Shown here in pieces: positions 37,331 to 50,528 of a stretch of DNA of 64,000 nt. Source of the stretch: Hemibagrus wyckioides (taxonomy: Eukaryota > Chordata > Actinopteri > Siluriformes > Bagridae); contig NC_080717.1 of assembly GCF_019097595.1 (NCBI RefSeq), forward strand, positions 16,743,336-16,807,335, written 5' to 3'. The position numbers and the translations under genes were made by a program. Below the pieces are notes generated by a model that did no database searches, was not told the origin of the DNA, and worked only from the letters and a program-made list of their open reading frames with translations. Numbering within the stretch: position 1 is the stretch's first letter; each line of letters begins with the position of its first letter.

Positions 37331-38075
37331 ATGTGCCGTGGGGACCGACGTAGATATTGGTTTTATTTTCATTGAACAAAAATGTATGTAACGTGTATTT
37401 TACAGTATCGTGATATTTAATATATAAGATAACTATTTGATATTTTACGTAATTGATTGTCTTTTTGTAAACTAAGTTAATCTATTCAATAGAGTAAACA
37501 CACTCCCCCTTTAGCAGCAACGCAGTATTTTCTTCCGATGGTGAACGAGGAAATTGTCTATATTACACAACATATAAATTACTATTATCTGTTTTCGTCA
37601 ACATTTATTTTGAAAGCTTATTTGTTTATCTGGTTATTTATTTATGTATTTAGTTAATAATTTTTTGCGCATGTGCCCGGGTCCTCGTGGGCTACAGAAT
37701 GTAAAAAAAAAAAAAGCTATTCGTTTCACAAGAAGTGTAAGTGTTGTATTCTACTGTAGGTGCTGGGAATGATGAGTATATAAAACACCATAATGTGGAC
37801 GGAATGCATTGGTGCTTGTGTGAAGTTTGTGCAGAAATTTGACTGTCTATTGCTGGAAAATTCGACATTTACACATTGCTGTAAGACGTTAATGAATGCA
37901 AATAAAACTGTAAATGCAAATAAATAAGTAAAAACCATGTTATACTTTTTCTTGAAGTAACTACATGTGTCCAGTAGGGGTCAGTACAGGCTTCTTTTTT
38001 AATACTTGGTAGCTGCTTTTAAATGTACCTCAAGTTTCTGTAAATCTATAATTACAATGTTTTGATATTGTGTAG

Positions 38076-38076
<1 letters not shown>

Positions 38077-38108
<32 letters not shown>
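38077..38108. repeat. (AAT)n microsatellite
   Basis: About ten AAT units. Confidence 0.95.
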
Positions 38109-38111
<3 letters not shown>

Positions 38112-38689
38112 GTGCCTTTCCCTACCAAAGTAATATAGCAATAAATTGACTAAAATATGCTAGGCTACAATAGACACAGTGTGAGGTAGGAATACACACA
38201 GCACAAGACATCACAGGGCACCAAGTAAACACACATACACACACATAATAAGCAAATATAGGGCAATTTAGATTAGCCACTTCAACTTTGTGGCACGTTT
38301 TTAGAAGTTGGGAGTCAACCAGAGAACTGGGAGTTAGTTCACTATGCCGAAATGGGTTGAACAGCAAAACAAATAAATGGTAACCCAGGAACCAGAGACC
38401 CTGAAAGTGTGAATGTTACCCCGTGTGCCACATTGCACATGTAAATTAGCAAATTATCAATTTAGCAATATTGCTCAGGCAAAACAGCTCCCAAAAAGGC
38501 ACAGCTAGCAGAGAAGTGTGTGCATTTTGGTTTGCAACACTCAAACTAAATAGCAGCCTGTAGTAAGTATGTTATGAATTCAGTGTCACAAACTATTTTA
38601 AGTAGCAGACAAATAAAGTGATTCAGTAAAAGGTCCCAGTTCAATTATACTAAATATCAGCACTCAGGACTGCCACTTATCCAAGTGCA

Positions 38690-39176
38690 GCTTATCCAGC
38701 TGCATTTTTTTGTTTCCCTTCTTCTACCCATCCCGAGGCATACGGAGACTGTGCCGGCTCCAGTGGCATCCGGAGATGGACCAGCTCCAGCCGGGTTCTG
38801 CTTTGTGAGGATTGGGGTATTCAAAGCAGCGCTGTGGACGACAACAACCTCCTCATTGACTTACATAATATTCTACGCATGCTATATTGGCATCACACAA
38901 TTGTCCCCCAAATGAGGATGGGTTCCCTTTTGAGTCTGGTTCCTCTCAAGGTTTCTTCCTCATACCATCTAAGGGAGTTTTTCCTTGCCACAGTCACCTC
39001 AGTCACCTCAGGCTTGCTCACTTGGGATAACATCTAGGACTGTTTGTCTGTTTGTCTGTTTATATGTTTGTTGTTTTCTTATGTTGTTTCTCATGTAAAG
39101 CTGCCTAAATGCTGTTTGTTAAAAGCGCTATACAAATAAAATAGAATAGAATTGAATTGAATTGAATTGAATTTTT
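38690..39176 (+). mobile_element. Otophysan dispersed retroelement copy with a pentanucleotide tail
   Basis: Contains AGGATGGGTTCCCTTTTGAG, CTGGTTCCTCTCAAGGTTTC, GGGAGTTTTTCCTTGCCACAG, CCTCAGGCTTGCTCA and the ending AAAAGCGCTATACAAATAAAATAGAA followed by (TTGAA)n at 39150-39173. This string of motifs is abundant in otophysan fish genomes and ends like a non-LTR retroelement. Well preserved compared with the other repeats. A scrap of the same family (CTCACCTCAGGCTTGCTCATTAGG) is at 15796-15819. Confidence 0.75.
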
Positions 39177-39257
39177 TTTGGTAATGCACTGGTAAAATTT
39201 AATAAACTGAAAGTGACTCAAAGTCATATATTAAAAAGTAAATAAAAACTATTGTAA

Positions 39258-39258
<1 letters not shown>

Positions 39259-39309
<51 letters not shown>
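39259..39309. repeat. (AAT)n microsatellite
   Basis: About 17 AAT units, just after the retroelement tail. Confidence 0.95.
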
Positions 39310-40152
39310 GTGGTAAAGCCACTGGAACAAATTCTAAATATGGTGAGCAATCATGCAATACTCATGCTTAATATGTGCACTGTATTTTGTAATATCAGCT
39401 GCAGTGTTTTGTAGTGTAATCGATCTATTACATTTTAGGTATTCCATCAGACAAAACATTACATTATTGGAGAAAAGTCTGAAGAAAGTCCGCAAGCATG
39501 ATTATGCCAGTCACTGGAATAGCCTTTATCAGCCCTTAACCCTTTACCAGCTTCAGGAAACTAAGTATCTTAACACCAGCATTATTTATTTTATTACATG
39601 GTCAAGACTGGTAAACCATTCATCTGATCAAAAGTAGTCACCAGGTGTATTTTTGTACCAATACATACAATCTACATTTAATGACTAAAGCTTTAATAAT
39701 TAGGATGTCATTCTGAATATAATCATATAACACAAAAATATAATGCTTAAGCACCAAATAGCATGCAGCACAAAGGCCTGAATATGAACTAGATTTATAA
39801 ATACAACTGATATGACATTATCATGTTTAGTGCCAAAGCAAAGGAGTCTAAGTACTGCACTTTGAAGTGCAGAGAGATTAAACAAGACAGGTTAAAAAAC
39901 AGAGAGATAAACTTGTCCAGCTGGTGAGATAGATGAAGATCCTCCATTAATTAAACATTTTTCAATGATTATCTGCTTTGATAGCACTTATCTCACGAGT
40001 CCCTGGAGCAATAGTGCAAACAGAAGTACTTTAAAGATAGAACAACCGACATTTATGTATGGCTCAGTGTTCAGTGCTTGATCTGCTGAATGGAACATTT
40101 TCTTCTAATTCAGGAACAATTTTGATAACCTTAAACTAATTATTATTATGAT

Positions 40153-40248
40153 CAACAACAATAACAACAACAACAACAACAACAATAATATTAAAGAGAA
40201 GAAGAAGAAGAAGAAGAAGAAGAAGAAGAAGAAGAAGAAGAAGAAGAA
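40153..40248. repeat. Compound (CAA)n-(GAA)n microsatellite
   Basis: CAA units at 40153-40189 followed, after a short AT spacer, by about 17 GAA units at 40197-40248. The open frames over it (poly Asn-Lys, poly Phe) are artefacts. Confidence 0.95.
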
Positions 40249-40620
40249 TTGGTTCATCCACAAACTTGATAAGGTCAGGTATAAACACGCTGAGCAATAC
40301 TTTACAAGCAGTGAGATCATGAAAGTCTCATTGTAAAGGGTGTATGTGAGATTAGGAACAAGTGTGCATGATTAAAAGTTCAGGGACTGTGAATGTAAGT
40401 TTTTGTGTTCTTGAAGGTGAAATTTGCAGTTTAATCCATTGCATTACAATGCAGGATCTCACAGTGAAACTTGTTGCTTATTGCTTTTCTTTTGGTGTCA
40501 TGGGAGTAAGGATCTTTTGTGCTGATTAAAATTGGTAACTCAACAAAGATTTCTCCTTGTACAAATTGTCAGGAACAGCTGGACAGTGAACCTTGGAAGC
40601 CTGCTTCTTTGTGTGTCTTT

Positions 40621-41008
40621 TGTTACGCCCTTCCTATTGTTCCTATCCTGATTGTGTCACCTGTATCCCATTAGCCCTAATGTCTACCCCTATAAATAGG
40701 GATCCTTGTGTTTGTTTCCTTGTCCATGATTGTTATCTGTGCTGTGGTTTCTGTTGGGGTTTTTGTTTGCTAGGTTCCATGTCCAAGCTAAGGTCTAGGG
40801 TTTGGTTTGGTTTGGTTTGTTTAGTTTAGTTAACCACGCCATGTCTAGTGTTACGTTTGTTTCCCTATGGTGCGTCTTAAATGTAATAAAAGCAGTGCTT
40901 CGCTGAATCCTGCGCATGGGTCTCATTACACCGTGTGCTGGCGTGCGCACACACACCACGGGCGTCTGGGGTCGAGCCCCGCATAGGGCGGGGGTCCCAG
41001 ACATTACA
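40621..41008 (+). mobile_element. Possible solo LTR (Gypsy-type)
   Basis: About 390 bp beginning TGTTACGCCC and ending CCCAGACATTACA, with an internal CTATAAATAGGG TATA box at 40689 and a TGTAATAAAAGC polyadenylation signal near 40880: the order promoter, poly(A) signal, TG...CA ends expected of an LTR. GC content is above the surroundings. No target-site duplication or internal coding region could be confirmed, so LTR status is inferred. Confidence 0.5.
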
Positions 41009-41186
41009 CAAATACTGAAATGAAACCGTTATATAAAGAATGACCTGCAAAATATCAACTTCATTAACAGCAGTCAATAAGTAGGCATTATTTTCTTCTT
41101 GAAGTGCCTATAGTATCACTGCTGCTGAATCTGAAAATGATTTAAGTAGTAAAACCCACTAAAATGTATACATACGGTGGTTTAGG

Positions 41187-41640
41187 TTATTTTCCAGTCC
41201 AGGCTAGCACTACTTCTGTATGCAAGCAGCAGAGATACAGGTGATCTGGCTGAGAGTTCAAATCTGTGGTCCATTTGGGACAGCAGATCTTCTCTGGGAG
41301 GAAGCGTTCGGGCATGTATCCTCTAACGGTGAAAGCAGAAGTGCAGACTAAAATTTTGCTCATGCATCTTGAGGCCAAGTTACTGAAATCTGTCAAAGTG
41401 GGAAAAGAAGGTGAAAAGGAGATGGTGAGATCAGTTGTGCACTAGTGCCTCCTGTCCTAGCAGGCTGTCTGGCTTTGTGAGGGAGATCTGTAGTTGGCAA
41501 TGTGCTGACTTGCCATTGGCAAAGAGGTCCACCTGCACCTTGCCAAACCTTTCCCAGAGAAAGCTGCTCAACCTTGTGCCACCCTGATGGTTGATGTAGT
41601 TGACAGTCAGAACTTTGTCTGTTAGAACCAGCATGCGGGG
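41187..41640 (-). mobile_element. Retroelement RNase H-region remnant (DIRS/Gypsy-type)
   Basis: On the minus strand 41634-41431 translates as LTDKVLTVNYINHQGGTR, then LWERFGKVQVDLFANG and SAHCQLQISLT. The pattern TDN-x-VxYINxQGGTR followed by xRFGxxxVDLFAxxxxxHCxLxFSL is typical of the RNase H and following region of fish DIRS/Gypsy-like pol proteins. About 80 residues between the two halves are missing, so the copy is deleted. The minus-strand frame at 41396-41187 may be its continuation. Confidence 0.65.
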
Positions 41641-42189
41641 ATGTCATAACTGGGAAGAAGAACTTGGGGCAGATGGACCACCAACATATTCAGCTAGTTG
41701 TTGTGCTCTGATTTTACACACATCTTGTGGCACAACACTGCTCCCTAGTCTGTATGTGAATGTCCATGATAGTAAAACACCCCCCATAACCTTTTTTTTT
41801 TAGATCTCCTCTGGCACCTTTTGATGTGATTAACATTTTCAGGGTATCTAAGACTTGCAGTGATGACTTGGTACGGCAACTTTTCAAGACAAATGTCTAC
41901 ACCTGTGTGTTGATTATGTTGCATTTATACACTTTATGCCTTGCACTGAGCTGGTGCTTTGCTGAGCATCCTGCTGGGTCTGTATGTGAAGAGTTATCAT
42001 TAGTGAAATAAGCTTTAGTTTTTCTTATTGTTGTGAAATACCAAAGTCATAGTGGAAAATACAATTAGCCTTTTAACTTTACTGTAATTACATACATGTT
42101 TATGGATGCTTGACAATGCTTAATTCAACTTACTTTTGTTTAGTTTTACAGCAACTATATATATATTAATATGTTGATATTTGTATGTT

Positions 42190-42214
42190 TATTATTATTA
42201 TTATTATTATTATT
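42190..42214. repeat. (TTA)n microsatellite
   Basis: About eight TTA units. Confidence 0.9.
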
Positions 42215-42827
42215 AAACATTTCTCAAGTACAGTTTTAAACTACACAGTCCTACACAGTTCACCTATGCAGATGAGCATCTGGACTTCAGAGGATCTGGA
42301 TGGTGAAATAAAATTCTCCGATATTTTAACTTGTTCTTGCTGGATGCCCAGTGGGAGGTTGACGGTGGTGGCAAGTGATCAAAACGTGAGTGTTTGATCC
42401 ACTTCTACAGCATCAGTCCAGTCTGTTGCTCAGGCCAGTAGTAAGCAGGCACAGTCTGTTGTTATTATATTATATTGATGTTAAATCACAAGTATTGTTT
42501 AAATCACAATACATTGATTAAACACATTTGATCAGATATCAACACAGTGCACACTAACACTAGTTATATTTGCTAGTAGCACAGGTGACCTGGCTTGAAG
42601 TACCAAATCCCGCCATTCCTCATGTCACTGTTGAGAAGTTGGTGCTTTTCTCTGAAAAAGGAAAAATCATCAAGTTCTTCATGTGGCACAAACTGGTGTT
42701 GTACTGAATGTTCAATGTTTAGAGAGTGAAAAGCAAGAGAGACAGGACAGTTCTGCAGTGTAGGGTGCTGCAGTGTTGCTCTCTAGCCTTCCAACTGTGC
42801 CTGGTGGTCAGACCAAAGAATGATAGA

Positions 42828-42829
<2 letters not shown>

Positions 42830-42917
<88 letters not shown>
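42830..42917. repeat. (CTAT)n microsatellite
   Basis: About 22 uninterrupted CTAT units, likely polymorphic in length. Confidence 0.97.
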
Positions 42918-44689
42918 TTACAATATCTATTACTTTTTTCCTGACTCTGATGTTTGACATGAATATAGGCTTTATGATTTTATGCATTTGGCTGCTGCCA
43001 CGTAATTGGCTGATTAGATATTTGCATGAAACAGCAAGAGTACAAGTGATCCTTTTAGCACAGCTTGTGAGAGCATGTTATAACTCGTATATTAGTATAT
43101 TTTTGTATATTTTGGGGTGAAGTTCCAGGATTAAATAACTTACCCAACTATGAGTTTTTCAAAGTACAGTCAAGATCATCCAAAGCCTCAGATATGCCAA
43201 CTAGTGCATTACCATTCAGGAAAAAGACTGCATGAGCTTAGGCTGTGGAATATTTAGTCTGGAAATATCACATTGCAATTTGTTACAGATCATCATTGAC
43301 CTGTCATTTAGTGATGAGGAACTAGATCCAATCAAATTTAATAAAGAAATACTTGGCAGAAAATTGTACACCAATTTTTGAAAGCTTTCACCTATGCGTA
43401 CGCAACATTTTAGAAACAGCGTGAAATGCGGGCTATGTAAGAAATTACAACAACATGCTCTAGTCTCCACTTCAGCTCAAATTAAATTTGGTACATCAGA
43501 TTTTCTTACACAGTTTGTGAAAAGGCCAACAGATGCTGAGTAAGAACAAATCTGCTATCCTAAATGAACACAACATTTTCATTCCCTAATGCACATAAAA
43601 CAAAAGAGGTGTGTTGTCTCCGAGACTGCTGGAAAATGTCTAATGATTTGTTAGAGCATGTCCTGCACTGCTCAACAAGGCAGAGTAGAATGGTTTCTAA
43701 TTAACCAGTTCATATCTTTACCCAGCAGATGAGCAGAACATTCACAACGTCATGCCTCAATAGTGTGAATAGCTGAGACCAGTAAAAGGATAGATTTTAG
43801 CAAGCTCTTTTAATGTTATTGGTATCAAGTTTCTCACATAACGTCCACTTTAAGTTCCACTAAATTCTTTTTTTTTTTCTCGGCACCTTTGTCGACCTTA
43901 CTTATCATTGAATGTGGTACCTCATATTACCTCATGTTTAATAAGTATGAGGTCATTTACCTTGACCATTTATAGATAATTGTGGGTGGTATCTAGGTGA
44001 AAAGAAGGGGCTAATTTACCTTCTCGCATGTTCAAGAAGATGTGATTTATAGGCTAAAGTGGAAATGGAGTGCATGTGTGCATATGCAAGAATTTATTAA
44101 TCTTTTGTGTACACATTATTTCTTGTTCTTTTTTTCTACTCACACACATTTTTTACTCTGGAATCGATGCAGGGTTTTATAAATGAGGCCCCAATTCTCC
44201 CAGGTTTAACCGGACAGTTCAGGATCTGTATGTGCTCCTGTTTTTATGCTTGATCAAAAAAGGAGCATTATATATATACACACGACTATATTATATATAA
44301 GAGTATGTGACATTCCCATGACTGTTTTGTGCAAAGCACAATTTTAAACAAATGTAAAATGTTCTATACTGTATATTCTTTACTACTTCTTTACTTTCAT
44401 GTAAAAAACAAACAAAAAGTTACACAGTTCAGAGCATTTTATGTTAGGAACATTAATAATTAAATGTTCATTCTGTTAAAAAATGATTACCTGTACAAAA
44501 ATAAAAAATTCACAGATTCACTGTCTGTTTCTTCACCATAATTTGAAAGTCTTACGATGTGTGTATGTAGAAATGTATATGACCTACATTGCAACTATTA
44601 TTTAATTTTATATAGATCTCTTATGTTTTTTTGTTTGTAATTTGCATTTCATTTATTGCGCAACGTGCAGAGGGCACCATGCTCGTTTA

Positions 44690-44870
44690 TTTAGTCAGAT
44701 ACTCATTCACATGTACCCATATCCACCTACTGGCATATTTTGAAAGTTGGAAGAAAAGAGATCCACATAGACACATAGAGAACATGTGAAACTCCATAAA
44801 GTAACCTGAGCTCAGGACTGAACTGGGACCATGGAGCTGTGCGGTAGCAATGCTGAGGTGAAACAGTGAT
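44690..44870. mobile_element. Fragment of a dispersed teleost repeat
   Basis: GATCCACATAGACACATAGAG, GAACATGTGAAACTCCATA, AACCTGAGCTCAGGACTGAA and GGGACCATGGAGCTGTG follow one another as in the 3' half of the common (..GGGAGAACATGCAAACTCC..GAACC..GGGACCCTGGAGCTGTGAGGC..) fish repeat. Confidence 0.6.
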
Positions 44871-45369
44871 GTCATTAAATGCTTTGGCATGTTTTGTCAG
44901 TGGCCTAAAGGGAGGAGAGAGGATGTATGTGTTGTCCCTGTTTGATCCATGCAATGCTGTCATGTGGAGGCAAGCTGGTCAAGCTCTTTTGGCACCCAGA
45001 TTTCTTAATGCACACCTCACTGCTTCAGTGGCCCTCAGAAAGAAAGCAAGGCCACAGAACAGTGCCATCTGTCAAACAGACAACCAGAGAAATTAAATCA
45101 TCTACTCTGCAAAAAGATGCAGAAAGGAGCTGTTTGAGTGATGAAAATGCCATTCAGCTCTCAGTGCATAAAGAGTGGATAGAAAATGTCGATACATCCT
45201 TGTTAAAATCACAGGTGTTTGTGAGGTAAACCAAGATCTGTTTCCATGTTTAATATTATTTAGCAACCAAGGTGAAAGACAATAATGTTTTTTGAGGAAA
45301 AAGAAAATAAAAAAACCCAACAAAACTAGTTGCACAAATGTACAGAACTCTTAACTAATACAGCACTCA

Positions 45370-46260
45370 GTGTTTTTAAGTATCAATCTACAAACCTAGC
45401 ACATCTTCATTTGGCAGTTTTATTCCACTCTTAATTGCAAAACTGCTCCCGATCTATCAAACTGCAAGTTGATCTCCTCTGTGCACAGCTCTCAAGTCAT
45501 TCCACAGGTCTTCAATAGAATTTAGACCTGGGCTCTGAACAAGCCATACCAAAACATTGTTTTCTTCCTGATCCATTCCATTGTTGACTTGGATTTGCAG
45601 TTTGAGTCATTATTACTTTAATGGATGTGGTAGCTTAGTGGTTATGGCATTGGATTACTGATCAGAAGGCTGTGAGTTTAAATCCCAGGTCCACCAAGCT
45701 GCCACTGCTGGGTCCTTGAGCAACCCTCAATTACTTGGTTGTATAAAAAATAAATAAATTGTAAGTTGTTCCTGATAAGGGCATCTTCCAAATGTTGTAA
45801 ATTGTTCTTTATCTTCCTCTGTATACCATTGCAAGATTCATGCCAAAAATAAGCTGTTTGGAGCTATTCATGATTCCCCCATTTCCAGCTGAAGAGAAGA
45901 AGCTCCATAGCCTGATGCTGCCAACACCATGCTACCCTGTGGGTATTGTGTTCTGTGGCTGATAAGTTGCCTTGTTTTTGAAGCAAACATAAGTTTTAGA
46001 ATTGCATCCAAAGAATTCTACCTCTGTCACATTTTACCACGTGGTTTGGGGTGATTTAGGTGGGCCTTGATGTTGTTTTTTGGATGGTTGTGTACAATGG
46101 TGTTAAGCCAAATCACTTCATTGGTGCCAGATTTGATAATAATTACTTTTAAACATGAGTTTGAATGTGATTGGTTAATTCTGAGTACAGTCACATGACA
46201 GCGTGTGCACACTTGTGCAACCAGGTTATTGTTTGCTATGTTACATTAAATGTGGAAAAA
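45370..46260. mobile_element. Decayed DNA-transposon-like repeat split by a SINE
   Basis: Left part (45370-45620) holds TCATTCCACAGGTCTTCAAT, AGACCTGGGCTCTGAACAAG; right part (45803-46260) holds AGCCTGATGCTGCCAACACC, ATGCTACCCTGTGGGTAT and a terminal ATGAGTTTGAATGTGATTGG. These are familiar pieces, in the right order, of a non-coding fish DNA-transposon family. The two halves are separated by the tRNA-derived SINE. Confidence 0.6.
45623..45802 (+). mobile_element. tRNA-derived SINE, copy 1
   Basis: Starts GGATGTGGTAGCTTAGTGG (RNA polymerase III box A TAGCTTAGTGG) with box B-like GTGAGTTTAAATCCC about 45 bp later, then CCACTGCTGGGTCCTTGAGCAA and a tail with CTGATAAGGGCATCTTCCAAATG. The same sequence order recurs at 47277. 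Confidence 0.8.
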
Positions 46261-47276
46261 GATCTTGATTTCATTTTTTAACACTTTTTTAGCACCACAA
46301 AAAACCTGCAATTTTATCAGTTTTATCATTTTATATCCACTCTAAGGTTCTGAAAGCATGTGAACACAAGCAATAACAAGTCTGATGAAATGTCTGGTGT
46401 CTGGTGAAATGTTATGAGAGCGCATGGTTCAGGTTAAGACTGTGGTTTAGATCCCTTTCTGACATAAAAAATGTTTTTATTCTTATACAGAGGACTGATT
46501 TGCCTTATGCTTGTAGAGAACATTTCTGAAAAAGTAAATCTATATGTTCAACCAAAAAATGTGAAAATAGAAAATAAAATTATAATACTAGTTATAGTGT
46601 ATAGTGTCTGTAATAAATACTGCTATCACACATCCATCTTTCCCTGGGACCATCTCACTGAGCTCTCATGGGATTGTCACTGGTTCTGGTTCATCTGGTT
46701 TTCAAAATAATGCAAATACATACACAGGTACAGTATCATTCTGTTTCACACCTTCTGATGGTGAAAATCACATGAATAAAGTACGTCACAGTGTCATGAG
46801 GAATCAACCCACTGTAGGACTGCTGCCACATGCATGCCATGTGGAGGCCAGTTTAATGTAGTAAAACCTCAAGAGGGTGCAAGGCAAGTGATGCCTTGGA
46901 AACAGCAGTGCAAACTACCAGGAGTTGGCATGTATTGGCCACTCCAGGAAATTTGCTTCATTGATTTTAAGGAGCAGAACAGCTTCAGAAAGTGGCAAGT
47001 CATGGTATGACCCAATTGGCAAACAGCTCTAGCTTCATGCCAGTGAACTATCAGGCCTGATTCAGTGCTAGCTCTTTTCTGCATTAATGAGTTCACCTTG
47101 AGGCTGAGCATCTAATGTGAGTGAGGACTATGCATGTGCCCTGAATGCCTTGCTCCCTGGTGAGGGCGCTTAGAAGGCAGTCATCTAAATAAGGCAATAA
47201 TCCTTATGCCTCTGCTGAGCTCTGATCCCTTTTACTGACCCCATACTACTGCTAGGACTCCAATTCTCATGTAGGG

Positions 47277-47466
47277 GGATGTTGTAGCTTAGTGGTTAAG
47301 AAGTTGGACTACCAATTGGAAGGTTATAAGTTCACATCTCAGGTTCACCAAGCTGTCACTGCTGTGCCTTTAAACAAGGCCCTTAACCCTTTATTTCACA
47401 GTTGTGGATTAAATGTAAGTCACTCTGGATAAGGGCTTCTGACAGAAATCTAAAATGTAAATGTAA
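47277..47466 (+). mobile_element. tRNA-derived SINE, copy 2
   Basis: GGATGTTGTAGCTTAGTGG head, box B-like AGTTCACATCTC, then CACCAAGCTGTCACTGCTG, AACAAGGCCCTTAACCCTTT and the tail CACTCTGGATAAGGGCTTCTG. Clearly the same family as the 45.6 kb copy, about 75 % alike by eye, same orientation. Confidence 0.8.
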
Positions 47467-49266
47467 GAATAATGAAGATCTGGGGGATTTTGCAAATCTC
47501 TGGGGGAATCCAGTGCTCATGGTAAAAGTAGAGATTTCGTGGGTGTGGGTATGGGTGTGGGTGGCAGATCTCTGGGGAACTTCAATGCTTTTATTAGAAT
47601 GGTGGAGGGGTATGATTTGGTTGAATGGCTTCCTGGATATGAACATGAACAGTAAGCGCCAATATGTGTATTTGTGACAGGCTCAGAGAGATTGTGTGTA
47701 TGGTGAGGGAAACTCACTCAACCATGATATCAACACATATGCATTGCCTCACTAGTCAACTATTCAGTAATACTCAGAGATGTGATATCTGCCCATGGTG
47801 GAAGAATAAGTGGTGAGTGCTGACACTGTGGAATAACACAGAACAGTCATAGTTAACTCCTGAACTGCACAGTAAAAAAAATAATTAAGGAACAGCAATG
47901 TTAACAAGAGAAACAAACTGGGAAAGTTTATTATTATTTAAGTCTATCACCAGGATACCTGTAGCTCTGAGTCTCTTATGCATATACATATGATCCAACA
48001 TGAATATGAGAGAAAAAAATGGACATTACAACTGACACCAACATTCTGCCTAACATTGAGGGTTTAGTTTATTTATTTTAAATGTGAAAGCTGGTGGTGA
48101 TAGCATTGCGTAGCACTATTTGTCCTCTGTAAAAAAAATAAAAATAAAAAATAAAAAAATAAAAAAAATAAAAAGGGCAATAAATTACATGTCTCTGAGA
48201 AATGACAGTAGTTAAGATTCAGGAGCCTTAAAAATCTGTAACACATCAAATTAGTTTTGTAAATCCATGATTATTGCTTTTTTTATTGTTTTGCCGCATG
48301 TTGAACCATAGTGAACGAAACTGCAATGTAAATGAAAACTATTATTAACATCACCTGCAATTTAAATATGCTTAATATTTCAATAAATATTTTGTTTGTA
48401 TGCAGTCTCATTATATTTCCTTCCCATCTCAGTGTCATTAGCTTCTTATCGCTGCTTTAACCATGATAAGTCAGTGATTTAATGTAGCCACATATTTCCT
48501 TTCTTCATTAAGATAGAGAGATTGGAAATAAGAGTCTGTAGGGCTCAATTAGCATAGCCTTTTATAATCTGCTTTTTCTTGTCCTCTCTTTATAGCCATG
48601 CAAGACCAGTTCCATCTATTTTTCCAGAGAATTCAGTCCTCCTTTAGTAGCTGAGTCCCCATTGCATGACGGCCCTCATACATCTGCTTATCCAATCTTG
48701 TGTCCTGGGAACTGGAATGTCTGTTCCAGTCACTGTTGCTTTTCGATTTTTCCTATTCTACTTGAGGCTGAGGAATTTGGCTTAGCCATGTCCTTAACTC
48801 TGGGCCGTTCTCCAAACTAATATAGATCAGTGTCGTTATGGCTTTAGCCACAACCAGAGTGACCCTGTTCAGTGGCTCCTGAGGCATTGTAATTAACTTG
48901 AATTCTGTCTGTTCCAGTACAGATTTAATATGATTCATGACTGAAAGTATATAGTTTATGCATGCTCATATTCAAATCCAAAATGTCAAAAAGAATTAAA
49001 AGTATTTTCTGTGTTTCTGGGTTAACAAAGCACAGAAACTTTAGCTTTTGTAGCAGTAATTAGAATTTGCCTGGAATATATTTTTGGGAAGGTTTTCTAC
49101 TAAAATACACTTGACCAAACATCCACTGATTCATCTTGGGTCTCATCTTATTATAGTATTATGTAAGACTGTATTCTGAGTCCTTTCACTCTTGCTGTGT
49201 ACTATTAATTTGAAATAAAACATAGTGCTAATGAGACACTTTATTTGCTAGCCTGTCCCTTGCAGG

Positions 49267-49567
49267 CAGTGTTAGATATATGTACAGTGTACTGGAATCC
49301 AATATTAATGTGCTATTTTAGCAGGGTCAGCCTTAGTGCCAAGAACTTTTTAAATGCTGCATTCTTGATTAATCATCTGATGCAAAAATATATTGAATCT
49401 TTCTTAACTGTATTGTCTCCCTGAGCTCTACCTCATTAATCTGTTTCAATTCAGATAAGATTATGTTTCTTCTTGTTCAGGTGTCCTTAAATGCTCCGCA
49501 ATTTAAATGTAAACTCTTGGGCTATACATAACTAAACTAAATATTAAGTGATGCAGTGATTTTCAGA
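49267..49567 (+). repeat. Local duplication upstream of mtnr1a, copy A
   Basis: CAGTGTTAGATATATGTACAGTGTACTGGAATCCAATATTAATGTG (49267-49312) and GTGTCCTTAAATGCTCC...ACTCTTGGGC..ATACA..AAAT.TTAAGTG (49481-49567) both recur, in the same order, in copy B. Confidence 0.8.
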
Positions 49568-49624
49568 GTTTTATTGTTTTCAGTTATCTGTCTGAGTATT
49601 ATTAATTAAAATGTCTGCACTTGG

Positions 49625-49735
49625 GGCAGCATGGTGGCTAAGTGGTTTGCACTGTTGCCTCACAGCAAGAAGGTCCTGGGTTTAAATCCTGGGTTTGAAC
49701 AGGCAGGGGCCTTTCTTTGTGGATGGATGGATATC
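49625..49735 (+). mobile_element. Second tRNA-like SINE family, 5' fragment
   Basis: GGGGCAGCATGGTGGCTAAGTGG with box A-like TGGCTAAGTGG, then GCCTCACAGCAAGAAGGTCCTGGGTTTAAATCC (box B-like) and GCAGGGGCCTTTCTTTGTGG. This is the start of a widespread teleost SINE; it is cut short at about 110 bp. Confidence 0.75.
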
Positions 49736-50528
49736 TGCACTTGCATATGCCTGAAATTTCTGACAGATTGTTACATTGCTTTATAGTAACTATGAACTGG
49801 TGAGTGGTATTAAATTCTCATCAGATCACATCCAAAGCACAGACCCCTGGCATTACAACTGGCATCATTCCCAGCCATAAGACAGCTTGTCAGCTTTTGC
49901 CTGTTGCTTTGATAAATTATAATCTTTCAGTATAGTAAATATTTGCTATGGATATTATGTGGGCCTCTGTGTAGGAACAAAAAATAAAATGTAAACAACT
50001 GTTATACCAGTGTGAAGACTTTTTTTTTTTGGTTTACAGTGTACCTTTCTATTATAACTAATATGTCCAGGTAATGTTGGAGAGTGGCACAAAACACTTT
50101 CACACAGAAGCAAAATAATATTTATACAAATATTCTGTGTTTATTTTTTACATTACCTTCAGTATGAGGTACATTTCATTAGTTACATTAACAACAGGGC
50201 TAGAAAAACTGCTGAGAAATTATATTTGAATTATATTACAAATTATTACACATCATTAGTTACATTAACAACAGGGGTAGAAATAGTGCTGAGAAATTAT
50301 ACCTGAGCTAAAATTTAGGCAAAGTGCCACATTTTTCTTAGTTAAATGTGGAAGTATCCAGCCAAAAAATTAACTCAATTGAAAGTCCAAAAGTTGCTCA
50401 TTTAAAAAGTATTTAAGGGAAAAGGAAAAATGTTCCAGCTGATGAAATTAATACATTCAATCATTTCACTGGATGCTTTAAAATAAAATGCAAATAAAAT
50501 GTGCGGAATCCCAGGATAGTCTCGAACA

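Noticed and set aside
40105..40336. Frames encoding poly-Asn/Lys and poly-Phe/Leu
   Set aside because: They are the CAA/GAA microsatellite read in both senses.
45623..45690. A tRNA gene
   Set aside because: Box A and box B are present, but the sequence cannot fold as a tRNA, continues into a SINE body, and recurs at 47277.
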